Origin: JAPOUP01 sp965199865
GTDB taxonomy: Bacteria > Pseudomonadota > Alphaproteobacteria > Rhodobacterales > Rhodobacteraceae
DNA length: 64,000 nucleotides
NCBI GenBank assembly: GCA_965199865.1
Contig: CBDATU010000004.1
Span: forward strand, 1 to 64,000
Reading direction: 5' to 3'
Position numbers and translations under genes: made by a program. Positions 35,217-44,494 of the stretch are shown one piece after another (position 1 is the first letter of the stretch; every line of letters starts with the position of its first letter). Under the pieces are notes generated by a model, which was not told where the DNA came from, ran no database searches, and saw only the letters and a program-made list of their open reading frames with translations.

Positions 35217-36393
35217 TTACGTTCTCAAACCGACCCAAGCTCCATTTCGCTTCGAGGACCGTATACAGGCATCGACGAAGGCGACACCTGCAAGTCCGTC
35301 CCGAACGGTCGGGAACACAACCTCGGCAGGTAGCGGCTGCCCGCTGGCATGCGCCCGAATGGCGTTCGCGGCTTCCGTGTAGATATTTGCGAAGCCTTCC
35401 AGATAGCCCTCTGGATGCCCAGGTGGAACGCGGCTCATTCTATTAGCTGCTTCCAAGGCACCGGCACTACCACGCGTAATCCTGCGCGGCGGTTCGCCGA
35501 ACGGCGCATGCCAGAGCGTGTTCGGCTCTTCCTGCTGCCACTCGAGTCCTCCCGTGGCACCATAAACCCGTAGGCGAAGTGCATTCTCGTTACCCGGCGC
35601 AACCTGGCTCGACCAAAGCATGCCACGTGCGCCACCATCGAAGCGCAGCATCACATGAGCGTTGTCGTCCACACGGCGACCAGTGACAAATGTCTGCAGA
35701 TCGGCTGAAAGCGCCTCGAGCTTCAGCCCGGTGACAAAGCAGGCCAGGTTGTATGCATGCGTGCCGATGTCGCCAATACAGCCCCCTGCTCCAGACTGCA
35801 TGGGATCGGTTCGCCAGGACGCCTGCTTCTGCCCCGGTGGTTTCAATTGCCTCGGTCAACCAGTCCTGCGGATATTCGACCTGCACGACCCGGATGTCGC
35901 CGATTTCCCCGGATGACACCATTTCACGGGCCTGCCGCACCATGGGGTAGCCGGTGTAGTTGTGCGTGAGCACGAAAAGCGCGTCTGACCGTTCCGCGGC
36001 CGCAACGAGCTTCCTTGCATCGGCAAGGGTCGAGGTCAGCGGCTTGTCGCAGATCACGTGGATGCCGCGCTGAAGGAATGGCCTGGCCGCGGCATAGTGC
36101 AGGTGGTTCGGTGTCACGATCGCAACGGCTTCGATTCCGGATTTCAGCCGCGCCTCGCGCTTTGCCATCGCGTCGAAATCTCCATAGACCCGATCTTCCG
36201 CCAAACCGAGATCGGCGCCAGATGCCTTCGACTTCTCGGGTGTCGAACTGAGACAGCCGGCCACAAGCCTGTAATGGCCATCGATCCGGCTGGCGATGCG
36301 GTGAACCGCGCCAATGAAGGCGTCTCGTCCGCCCCCCACCATACCAAGGCGAATTTGACGCGATCCGACATCTTCCTTTCCCTCGATCGCCAT
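35217..36393 (-). pseudogene. Gfo/Idh/MocA family oxidoreductase, split by one frameshift
   Basis: The first frame (36393 down to about 35850) reads IRLGMVGGGRDAFIGAVHRI, the NAD-binding fold, then VAIVTPNHLHYAAARPFLQR and GIHVICDKPLTSTLADARKL. It ends its conserved part at DWLTEAIETTG. The second frame continues QKQASWRTDPMQSGAGGCIG and DIGTHAYNLACFVTGL, the substrate domain, to the stop at 35217. One extra base in the run GGGG near 35846 explains the break, so this could also be a sequencing error. The gene starts two bases after the TIM-barrel isomerase stop, with GGAGGG as ribosome site. Confidence 0.85.
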
Positions 36394-36395
36394 GT

Positions 36396-37454
36396 CTACC
36401 CTCCGATCCCAAGCAACCGACGGTTGACGGCCTCATCAGTACCGGCATCCGCGAAGTCGTCGAACGCTTTCTCCGTTACACGGATGATGTGATCGCGCAC
36501 GAACACGGCACCCTCGCGTGCACCGTCTTCCGGGTGTTTCATTGCGCATTCCCATTCGACGACGGCCCAACCGTCGAAACCGTGTTGGGTCAGCCTGGAA
36601 AAAACCGCACCGAAATCCACCTGTCCGTCGCCAAGCGAACGGAACCGCCCCGCCCGGTTCACCCAGCTCTGGAATCCCCCATAGACACCCTGACGTCCAG
36701 TCGGGTTCAGCTCGGCATCCTTTACGTGAAACATTCCGATCCGTTCATGATAGATATCAATGTTGTCCAGGTAGTCGAGTGCCTGCAAAACGTAGTGCGA
36801 AGGGTCGTAGAGCATCTTTGCCCGCACATGGTTACCCGTTCGCTCGAGGAACATTTCGTATGTGATCCCATCGTGTAGATCTTCGCCTGGATGGATCTCA
36901 TAGCAGACATCGACTCCATTTTCCTCGGCGTGATTCAATATCGGCAGCCAAAGTGCCGCAAGCTCGTCAAATGCCGCCTCTACGAGCCCTGCCGGACGCT
37001 GCGGCCAGGGATACACATAAGGCCAGGCCAAAGCCCCCGAGAAAGTCGCATGTGCCGAAATGCCGAGATTCCGGCTTGCGTCTATGGCCTTCCTCACCTG
37101 ATCCACCGCCCAGGACTGCCGGGCCTTGGGATCGCCGCGCACTGAGATATCCGCAAAACCGTCAAACATCTCGTCATAGGCTGGGTGAACGGCCACAAGC
37201 TGACCCTGCAGATGGGTGGAGAGCTCGGTGATCTCGACGCCGTTTTCCACCGCCTGACCCTTGATGACGTCGCAATAATCCCTGGAAACCGCCGCTTGGT
37301 CGAGATCGAAAAGCCGCCTGTCCCAACTTGGAATCTGCACACCCACATAGCCACAGCTGGCCGCCCATTTCGTGATCGCGTCCCATGAGTTGAACGGGGC
37401 TTCGTCTCCGGCGAACTGCGCCAGGAACAAAGCCGGCCCCTTGATGGTCTTCAT
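36396..37454 (-). CDS. Sugar phosphate isomerase/epimerase (xylose-isomerase-like TIM barrel)
   Basis: 352 residues of the AP-endonuclease-2/xylose-isomerase-like family. The barrel starts SWDAITKWAASCGYVGVQIP. Likely metal ligands lie in CYEIHPGEDLHDG (Glu), LYDPSHYVLQALDYLDNI (Asp and His), FHVKDAELN (His and Asp) and WAVVEWECAMKHPEDGA (Glu). Such enzymes epimerise or isomerise sugars, inososes or keto-sugars, often paired with Gfo/Idh/MocA dehydrogenases as here. GAAGGAATG-type spacing supports the ATG at 37454. Confidence 0.88.
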   Translation of the reverse strand: MKTIKGPALFLAQFAGDEAPFNSWDAITKWAASCGYVGVQIPSWDRRLFDLDQAAVSRDYCDVIKGQAVENGVEITELSTHLQGQLVAVHPAYDEMFDGFADISVRGDPKARQSWAVDQVRKAIDASRNLGISAHATFSGALAWPYVYPWPQRPAGLVEAAFDELAALWLPILNHAEENGVDVCYEIHPGEDLHDGITYEMFLERTGNHVRAKMLYDPSHYVLQALDYLDNIDIYHERIGMFHVKDAELNPTGRQGVYGGFQSWVNRAGRFRSLGDGQVDFGAVFSRLTQHGFDGWAVVEWECAMKHPEDGAREGAVFVRDHIIRVTEKAFDDFADAGTDEAVNRRLLGIGG

Positions 37455-37931
37455 TCCTTCCTCCCGCGCCAGAACTGGTCCGTGTGTCCCATATCAAGGG
37501 CAGCCATAGCATGACAACAGGTTCCGAAGAATTTGGAGTCCACGCCGTTCAGGTCTTTCCCAATCTGAACGTTCCGGACAGTTGCCGATCCTCGTTCAGC
37601 TGCTTCGGCGTTTTCACGGCGTTCTGGCTAATCCCCGCGGCAGGCGATGCCTGAACGCTGACGGAGACTTCTCCCAGAGTACCCATTGGCGTAAATCCCA
37701 CGAACTCGGTGGTGCGTCTGGTCCTTTGGAGACGCCCGGGTGGCGCGATGATGGATGCCAGGCATCCTGCCGGAGACGAGTTGTTGCCGGAGACCGTCCC
37801 TGTGCCTCACTTCGAGCAGGGTCGGACGCGGGGGCGAAGCGCATGCTGTGCAGTCAGGACAGTGCCAGTCCCAACCTTGCCGCACCCCCAGAACCGGGAA
37901 TCAGTGAACATCCTCCAACCACGCCTGAACA
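37455..37931. other. Gap upstream of the sugar isomerase
   Basis: About 480 bases. The first 100 bases upstream of 37454 should carry the promoter of the isomerase/oxidoreductase pair. The rest shows only unsupported overlapping frames; no RNA gene or IS end is recognised. Confidence 0.4.
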
Positions 37932-38615
37932 TCATGCTTGTGGCGAACGAAAGTCCAGTTCCGCTGAAGGTTTCGCAGTCCGGATCCAGCGCTCCAGCCA
38001 CCGGGGCGAAGAATGGTGGGGCCGGGCGCTGGCCCGCGGATGTCCGGTACGCGTATCCACCGACGGTAGCGTGACCGCCTGCAGGAACACCCGGGGCTTC
38101 TGTGAGAATGCCGCCGGACGATATTTGGCCCGACTCTCCGAAAGGTGCTCAAATCCCGGCACCCTGACGACGGTCTCCACGAAGTCCGGCGGCAGCTGTT
38201 CGGCCGAATAGAAATCAGCGAAGCTCGGCTGTGGCTGATTCAGGTCTTCCTTTATGCTTTGGGCGAGGGTCTCGACTGCGGCGAGCCGCTCTTTCACGCC
38301 GCGGAGGTCTTCGGTACGAATCTCGTCCAGTTTTTCTTCCAAACCACCCAGTTGCCCATTCTGTCTGGCCTCAAAACCGAGCATGTCTTCCCTCAGCCTG
38401 GCCTCAAGGCTGAGAAGACCCTCTTTCTGCCTGGCCTCAAAACCGAGCATGTCTTCCCTCAGCCTGGCCTCAAGGCTGAGAAGACCCTCTTTCTGCCTGG
38501 CCTCAAGGCTGAGCAGGTCTTCCCTCAGACTGCTATTCATGCTGAAGATCAACCCTGCCAGCCCAATCCCGATGAGGATGGGGACGCCGTTGTCCTTCAG
38601 CCAGGAGTTCATCAT
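37932..38615 (-). CDS. Membrane-anchored coiled-coil protein with hendecad repeats
   Basis: About 227 residues. The N-terminus MMNSWLKDNGVPILIGIGLA continues into LIFSMN, a single membrane helix (residues 11-27) with no cleavage site. Then come 11-residue units such as LEARLREDMLG, FEARQKEGLLS and LEARQKEGLLS, forming a hendecad coiled coil over about 70 residues, followed by EEKLDEIRTEDLRGVKERLA. The tail beyond residue 150 (PPDFVETVVRVPGF) is of ordinary composition, and its end may be frameshifted because the last 60 residues are rich in Arg, Ser and Pro. GGAAG precedes the double ATG. The function is unknown. Confidence 0.65.
   Translation of the reverse strand: MMNSWLKDNGVPILIGIGLAGLIFSMNSSLREDLLSLEARQKEGLLSLEARLREDMLGFEARQKEGLLSLEARLREDMLGFEARQNGQLGGLEEKLDEIRTEDLRGVKERLAAVETLAQSIKEDLNQPQPSFADFYSAEQLPPDFVETVVRVPGFEHLSESRAKYRPAAFSQKPRVFLQAVTLPSVDTRTGHPRASARPHHSSPRWLERWIRTAKPSAELDFRSPQA
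38370..38530. repeat. Tandem 66-bp repeat (33-bp half units) inside the coiled-coil gene
   Basis: A 66-base unit beginning CTGGCCTCAAAACCGAGCAT is present twice in perfect or near-perfect tandem, followed by a diverged 33-base half unit. Each 33 bases encodes 11 residues. The repeat number is therefore free to change by slippage without altering the frame. Confidence 0.85.
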
Positions 38616-39567
38616 TCTTCCATCCGTTGCAAGTTTCCGAAAATCCGCTGAGCTGAAGTCCCGACAGTTCAATGGAACCTGCCATTTCACCGGTAACGTA
38701 TCACCGGGTTCGGATAGGGATAAGACCAAATCATGCCGCTATTGGACTATCGCTATTGGAGCCCTTCCTTTCCCTCCTCCGTCATTCCCAGAAATTTCCC
38801 GTAAATACAGTCAGATAGGGAAAGGATACATCGAGTCGGCAGGATGTCTTCGGGAGCGTCCGGCCCAAGGACCGGCAGTGCGACCCGCGTCGTGCCAGAC
38901 GAAACGTCGGATTTCCGGCTTCTGGCGGGGATGCCCGGAGGTGAAGGATGTATCGATATGGCCGCGTTCTGGGACATGGAGATGCGGTATCATATCGCTC
39001 CACCTTGATGCCGATGCGCAACGCCCGGTCTTTCCAAAACGCGGCGGAGCCTGGGCGGAGGGAAGAGCCGGACTAAGGCGGTCTTCGTTCCCTGCCCGAT
39101 GACTCCGTAGCGCGGACTGACGCATGCACCATGGAGCCGGAACGCAGGACGGCTGCGCGGGCGGCGCTGGATCTGTCCGCAGGAGGTCGGGTTCAGGATT
39201 GGATAGACACTGCGGATACCGTTTCCACACGCCGAAGGGCAACCGCTCTTCCCGCCGGAGCCACATCCATCAGGAAGATCTCCCATTCCGTCCCCGACCA
39301 CCTCCGATGTCCCACTCCCAGCCCGCTCGGAAGCGCCAGTTTCGTGACGCGTTCGAGCATCCGCTGTTGTTCCAGTCTGACTTTCGCAGCCTGCATTTCG
39401 CCTCCGGCTCTGGCTCTGACGTCCACCTATCGGTCAGGCCAGCGCCCCAGCCCATGTCGCGCGAAGTACCGGTCACATGGCGTCGAGCCAGCCGTCATCG
39501 CGGCGACCTGGGAATTCGTTCGAAGCCACAGAGAAAGAAATGGAGTGGCTGGGGATGGATGCTATTG
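38616..39567. other. Gap between the coiled-coil gene and the IS1595 element
   Basis: About 950 bases. Many overlapping frames exist on both strands but none has a known domain or ribosome site. A minus-strand frame at 39193-39426 has an amphipathic, Arg-rich composition, but I would not call it a gene. Confidence 0.4.
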
Positions 39568-40748
39568 CCGAAAGCTCTTTTGATAATTCGTAGCGAACGG
39601 AGGGCTCCGCGGCGCGGTTTTCGGTGGCGCGCAGGCCGCCGAACCCGCTTCGGAGGCGGTTCGGGGTGTCCGCAGGCGCGGATCCGGCGGTTCGGGAGGC
39701 TGGTGAACGACTGGCGGGCATCGCTTCGGGCGGCCCGGACGGGCCGCCGCGTGGTGTTTGGGTCGAGCCTTCAGGTGAGCGCCATCGGCCTCCGCCGCAG
39801 GCTGCGGGCGCTGGCCCAGCACCCCTGCGCGGTCATCACCGGGTACGGGTCGGCCCCGCGGCGCTGGAAAAAGAGCAGGTAGTGGTCGAGGTATTTCGTC
39901 GCCACGCCGTTGAAGCGGCGGATCCACCCTTTCAGGTGGCTGTGGAGGCTGTTCACCGTCTGGATGTGGAGGGAGCCTTCCCCCTGCCGCCCTTAAGCTC
40001 CGTGTGCGACGTCCCGCGCTCCGCCGCCAGCGCGGCGTAGGCCTGATGGGCGTCGGTGACCAGGACGGAGCCCTTCCAGTCGACGGGGGCTTTGATATCC
40101 CGCGCTTTTTCGACTCCCCCGTTCCACGCCTGCGGGCGGGCCGGGGAAGGTCCCCGCGCTGCCCCTTGAAGGACAGCCTGAAACACCTCCCGTCGGCCTC
40201 GACGACGCCGGAGAGTCTTGGCCCGGGCATGCGGCTCAAGGCGTTGAGGACCTTGTGACGCCAGGCGAAAGCCGTCGGCAGGCTGATGTCCATCCTCTTC
40301 ACGATGACCGGCAGCGACAGGCCCTGGAACATCAGCTTTATGTAGAGCGCCCAGGTCGGATCGTCCTTGTGGGAGTAGTGGCGGACCGTCCCCGTCCTGG
40401 CGGAGAAGGTGCGCCCACAGCTCCGGCACCTGAATCTCCGCTTCCCGCGGACCGACCCGTTCCTGCGGATGTCCGCGTGACCGCAGTGCGGGCATTTCGA
40501 CGGGTCCGGCGGCTCTCCGGCGTCGGCTTCGGAGGGCTCGGCGAGAAGCGTCCGCTTCATTTCCCGCCTTTCGGCGCTGACGGACGAGGCGATGAGGTTC
40601 TTTATCGAGATCATGGAGAACATATAGCGAACTATTGTCGCGGACGCAAGGCCTTCGGGCGGACTTTTTCGGAAAAATTCCGTTTTTCCGCAACGTGTTG
40701 CCGGATCCCCCCCGGATCGCACTACAAATTTTCTAAAGAGCCTTGCGG
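39568..40748 (-). mobile_element. Degenerate IS1595/ISXO2-family insertion sequence
   Basis: Imperfect terminal inverted repeats are visible at 39568-39591 (CCGAAAGCTCTTTTGATAAT and on) and 40724-40748 (complement of CCGCAAGGCTCTTTAGAAAA and on). Between them lies an ISXO2-like transposase gene on the minus strand with two frame changes. No convincing target duplication is found, so the insertion is old or its ends have eroded. Confidence 0.7.
39771..40623 (-). pseudogene. IS1595/ISXO2-family transposase, frameshifted
   Basis: The N-terminal part is sound: a zinc ribbon CPHCGHADIRRNGSVRGKRR followed by FRCRSCGRTFSARTGT, then the SVRRMDISLPTAFAWRHKVL-like HTH region and SGVVEADGRCFRLSFKGQRG, where the first catalytic acids lie. 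A frame change leads to VEKARDIKAPVDWKGSVLVT and DAHQAYAALAAERG. A second change leads to VNSLHSHLKGWIRRFNGVAT and KYLDHYLLFF, the C-terminal signature. Relatives have ADETYF where this one has ADGRCF, so the active site is also altered. Confidence 0.8.
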
Positions 40749-41490
40749 AAACCTCACCATGAGGTGCATCCCCAGTTCGTTCCAACATTCAATACCTGCA
40801 GCAGCGGCATTCGAAATCCAAACCAATGCTGTGGGGCGGTAAGGGCTGCAGGTCCGGTGCGAATAGGCAGACCACCATACCATCGGCCATCCTCGCCCAC
40901 CCCAATACGGGATGCCGAATTCACATGACTGGGGAAAGCGGCCATCTGGACAGGAATGACCAGCAACTGCTGGACGGCGGCGGCGCAACGTTCCTGGCGC
41001 TCCAGAACACCAGGAAACCGGAATTTCCAGCCTGAAGGCTCCTGCCACCGGACGGGCGGAGCGCGGAGGCGACAGTTTAAGCGGCTCAAGCTTCCCGTCA
41101 CGAGTGATACAGGTGCGGCAAACCTTGAGCCGCAGGCCACAAATACCGTCCGTCAAGTCACCAATTGGCGCGAAAGATGCAGCGCAGGTTGGGCACGGTG
41201 TGGATGAGCGATAGCTGAAAAGGGGCGGACGAACCAGCATTTTGTGGAGATATGTTCTTAAATTCAGCGGCTCATTAACGAAAATAAGAACACATGTTCG
41301 GATTAGGCAACTTATATGGAATATTTTCCCCATTCTTGCGTATACCGGAAACGGAAGGACCAACCGGGCTTTGGAGATGGGAAAGCAATCTGTCCCGCGC
41401 ACCCTATTGGCGGTCTGCGAGACTTGTCATCAGCCATCACCGCACCGAACTGATGTCTACAGTGTTCCGTCAAATTCCAAGGAGTACAAC
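40749..41490 (+). other. Region upstream of the rhodanese operon
   Basis: About 740 bases. Nothing coding is supported. The final 250 bases are AT-richer than the surroundings and contain an inverted repeat (41253-41292), as expected of a regulated promoter region. Confidence 0.45.
41253..41292. promoter_or_regulatory. Inverted repeat upstream of the sulfur operon, possible operator
   Basis: TGTTCTTA at 41253-41260 and its exact complement TAAGAACA at 41285-41292 are separated by 24 bases; imperfect pairing extends each arm to about 16 bases. The site lies about 200 bases before the rhodanese start. No regulator gene is nearby, and the factor is unknown. An ArsR-type sulfur regulator would be the usual kind for such operons. 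Confidence 0.4.
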
Positions 41491-42444
41491 ATGAAACTCA
41501 TCACAGCAGGTATCGCGACGCTCATCCTGATGGCAGGCACGGCCTGGGCCAACTTCGGACCGCTGGTCGCTCCGTCAGAGCTGGCAGCAGCGATCCAGAC
41601 CGATCCGCCGATAATCCTGGACATCCGTGCTCCACAGGCCGGAGAAGGCAAGGAGAACGTCAATACCTATACCGCAGGACACATTCCTGGAGCGATCAAT
41701 GCCCCCTATTCCCGGTTCCGCGGCCCATCGCAGAATCCCGGCCTGACACCGCTGGAAGCCGATCTGACCGAGCTCCTGCGAGAACTCGGGCTCGAACCGA
41801 CCAGCCGGGTCGTCATAGTCCATCAAGGCAGGAACGAGTCGGACTTCGGCGCCGCGGCCCGGGTCTACTGGACGCTGAAGTCAAGCGGGCTGACCCAGCT
41901 GTCGATCCTGAATGGTGGCGTGAAGGCATGGGTGGAGGCTGGTCAACCGCTGTCAACCGATACCACGACACCGCAACCAAGCGCGATCACCGTAACTTTT
42001 TCCAATCACTGGACAGCGACCGAAGACGACATCCAAGCGGTGCTGGACGGCAGGGACAGGGCACTTCTGCTCGATGCAAGGCCTGAGGCTTTCTGGTCGG
42101 GTGAGAAATCACATCCCGCTGCCGCCCGCCCCGGGACGTTGCCGCGGTCACGTTACTTCGAACACGCGGGCTGGTTTGACAACAGTCCCGCCATTGTCGA
42201 TACCACGGCCGCCCGTGCCCTGGCCGAAGCCGAGGGATTCACTGCCGAGGATCAACTGGTCAGCTTCTGTAATACCGGCCATTGGGCGGCAACCAACTGG
42301 TTCGCGCTGTCGGAGCTTGCCGGAATAGAGAACGTGAAGCTATACCCGGAATCGATGGTCGGATGGTCAAATTCAGGTGGTGAAATGGAAAATGCGCCAG
42401 GACTGATCAACAACCTCCTGAGCCGGATCAAGAACACCTTCTGA
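41491..42444 (+). CDS. Periplasmic tandem rhodanese-like sulfurtransferase
   Basis: 317 residues. MKLITAGIATLILMAGTAWA is a signal peptide with cleavage after AWA. Two rhodanese domains follow. The first has LDIRAPQAGEG and VVIVHQGRNESDFGAA, where the usual catalytic Cys is missing. The second has LLDARPEAFWSGEKSHPAAA and SFCNTGHWAATNWFALSELA with catalytic Cys260. Such proteins pass sulfane sulfur from thiosulfate or persulfide to acceptors. AAGGAG precedes the ATG. The stop overlaps the YeeE/YedE start as TGATG, so sulfur transfer is probably linked to transport. Confidence 0.9.
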   Translation: MKLITAGIATLILMAGTAWANFGPLVAPSELAAAIQTDPPIILDIRAPQAGEGKENVNTYTAGHIPGAINAPYSRFRGPSQNPGLTPLEADLTELLRELGLEPTSRVVIVHQGRNESDFGAAARVYWTLKSSGLTQLSILNGGVKAWVEAGQPLSTDTTTPQPSAITVTFSNHWTATEDDIQAVLDGRDRALLLDARPEAFWSGEKSHPAAARPGTLPRSRYFEHAGWFDNSPAIVDTTAARALAEAEGFTAEDQLVSFCNTGHWAATNWFALSELAGIENVKLYPESMVGWSNSGGEMENAPGLINNLLSRIKNTF

Positions 42445-43559
42445 TGACGGCGTCCGCAGTGACACCGACCGCCGCTGGATTTGGAACCCGCGCCGCCCTG
42501 ATCGGGGCGGCGTTTGCCCTTTCGTTCACCGTGGCCACGTTTGCAGGAGCTCGCTATGGGCTTCTCCTGATGGTCGGGCTTGGCTTCGGGATCGCACTCG
42601 AGGGCCTTCGGTTTGGCTTCGCCGGACCCTGGCGCGCAATGATCCTGCGGCGCGAGGCGAGTGGACTTCTGGCGCAGCTACTGGCGATCGCGCTGGTGGC
42701 GCTGGCGGCCTTTCCACTCTTATCCGCCAGTCCCGGTGAACTGACCGGCGCCCATGCTCCGGTCGGGCTGGCCATGGTGGGCGGCGCCTTCGTGTTCGGG
42801 GTCGCCATGCAGGTGGTTCTGGGCTGCGGTTCCGGCACCCTGGTAAACGCCGGTTCGGGGAATGCGGTGAGTCTCGTGGCACTGCCGTTTTTCGCGATCG
42901 GGTCCTTCCTGGGTGCGAGCCATCTCTTCTGGTGGACTGAACTTGGCACATTGCCGGTTGTGGCGCTCTCCGGTGGCATAGGGCTGTTCGTAACCCTCAT
43001 GGCGCTTGCGGTAGTGGTGGCGTTTGTATTGTGGCGGGCAGTTCCCGAAGGTCGAGTTGTGCCGCGGCGCCTCATTGTTGCGGCAATTGCTGTCGCTGGT
43101 CTAGCGATCCTGAACCTGATCATCTCGGGCCAGCCCTGGGGCGTAGTCTACGGCCTCGGCCTCTGGGTGGCGAAAGGCGTGACCCTCGCCGGAGTCGATC
43201 TCGCAGCGAGTGGGTTCTGGGGCGCTGCGGGAAATGCTGAACGTCTCCGGCAAAGCCTTCTGACGGACGTAACGTCCCTCACCAATATCGGCATTATCGG
43301 GGGTGCCTTTCTGGTAGCCGCCTGGAGAGGGGGGCTTCAACAGCCTGTGCAGCGGTTTCGGGCACGGGCATGGGTATCAACGGTGATAGCAGGCCTTGCC
43401 CTTGGCTATTCCTCACGGCTGGCATTCGGGTGCAATGTCGGCGCGTTCTTTAGCGGAATCTCTACCGGAAGCCTGCACGGCTGGGTCTGGTTTGCAGCTG
43501 CCTTCCTTGGCTCGACCCTTGGAGTTCGACTGCGCCGTCCACTCGGGTTTGAGAACTAG
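42444..43559 (+). CDS. YeeE/YedE (TsuA-like) thiosulfate/sulfur transporter family protein
   Basis: A 371-residue integral membrane protein with about nine to ten helices. Two conserved Cys-containing loops are visible: MQVVLGCGSGTLVNAGSGN and LAFGCNVGAFFSGISTGSLH followed by GWVW. These are the substrate-path cysteines of the thiosulfate importer TsuA. YeeE/YedE proteins bring thiosulfate or other reduced sulfur across the inner membrane. Translation is coupled to the rhodanese by one base of overlap. All expected motifs are intact. Confidence 0.9.
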   Translation: MTASAVTPTAAGFGTRAALIGAAFALSFTVATFAGARYGLLLMVGLGFGIALEGLRFGFAGPWRAMILRREASGLLAQLLAIALVALAAFPLLSASPGELTGAHAPVGLAMVGGAFVFGVAMQVVLGCGSGTLVNAGSGNAVSLVALPFFAIGSFLGASHLFWWTELGTLPVVALSGGIGLFVTLMALAVVVAFVLWRAVPEGRVVPRRLIVAAIAVAGLAILNLIISGQPWGVVYGLGLWVAKGVTLAGVDLAASGFWGAAGNAERLRQSLLTDVTSLTNIGIIGGAFLVAAWRGGLQQPVQRFRARAWVSTVIAGLALGYSSRLAFGCNVGAFFSGISTGSLHGWVWFAAAFLGSTLGVRLRRPLGFEN

Positions 43560-43564
43560 TCGCC

Positions 43565-43738
43565 ATGGTCACGAAACGCCTGACCGCACTTACCGCACTT
43601 GCCATGATCACGACTGTTGTCGTGATTGACCTCGCGACCAGCGCCTCGCTTAACCCCTATCGTGCACCACCGACGGTTGCCCTTGGTTCGGGTCAGCCGG
43701 CAAGTGGGGCGCACTGTGCCGCACAGCCCGGGCAGTAA
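43565..43738 (+). CDS. 57-residue membrane or secreted peptide of the sulfur operon
   Basis: An ATG five bases after the YeeE/YedE stop opens MVTKRLTALTALAMITTVVV followed by IDLATSASLNPYRAPPTVAL and a C-terminal GAHCAAQPGQ. The N-terminus is a basic-hydrophobic signal anchor or signal peptide; one Cys lies near the end. There is no known family. Its tight spacing, its frame and the export signal make it a likely third member of the operon, perhaps a sulfur-binding accessory peptide; this role is a guess. Confidence 0.55.
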   Translation: MVTKRLTALTALAMITTVVVIDLATSASLNPYRAPPTVALGSGQPASGAHCAAQPGQ

Positions 43739-44494
43739 ACCAGACTGGCTACCATCTGCCCCAAATCCCCTGCGAAGGGCACACCGGTATCGGTGCACAC
43801 CACTTCACGGTGCGGCGGTCTCGGCATAACCGATCTGGTGAGATTTCCGCAGCTTCCTGGAGGCGAGCGTGACTGCGCCTACCCCAAGAGGCTTGAGAGG
43901 GAAAGACACTACGACTCAGCAGGAATGGGAGAACCGCTCAGCGGGCACCTGCCAGGGCCAACCGATAGCCTCTCATTTTGACCTTCCGGATATGGCAAGC
44001 TTCAAAGACCAACAACCACCCAACATCAGCAGCTGAACTGCCGGAGTGAAGACTCTCCGGCCCCGGTCGAATCGGGACTGGACTCCAATCTGTCCGAACC
44101 TATTGACGGGGCCGGTTCGGGTGTGCCGTTAATATGGCCTCGGCGCGCCGGAGATATCCCCGCCAGAAACCTCCATCGCCTGCGCTTCGGTCAGCCGCGG
44201 ATTTGGTGGCAGTACCAGATGGGCACTCATCATACTGCCCCCGGATTGCCTGAATGGCCGTTTCGGCCTTTATAGAGGGCACCGTAGCCGAATCGGTCCT
44301 GACGTTCAAATGTCAACGGACCCTAGCTTCCGCCGCACGGTACTGGCCGGCGTCCAGGGACTAGTACACAGTCATTCGTTAGCGGGTTGGCGTATGGGTA
44401 TCCCATTGGCTTGTTCTGGAGGTGGTTGTCAATAGATGCCCCACTCAACAGCATGTCCCACTTTCGTCACCTCCTTCACGCCTTGTACCTAGTG
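43739..44494. other. Gap between the sulfur operon and IS630
   Basis: About 755 bases without a supported gene. A minus-strand frame at 44100-44309 has no known domain and no ribosome site. No tRNA or other RNA gene is recognised. Confidence 0.4.

Noticed and set aside
38370..38530. CRISPR-like direct repeats
   Set aside because: The repeats are contiguous with no unique spacers and encode regular 11-residue units in frame.
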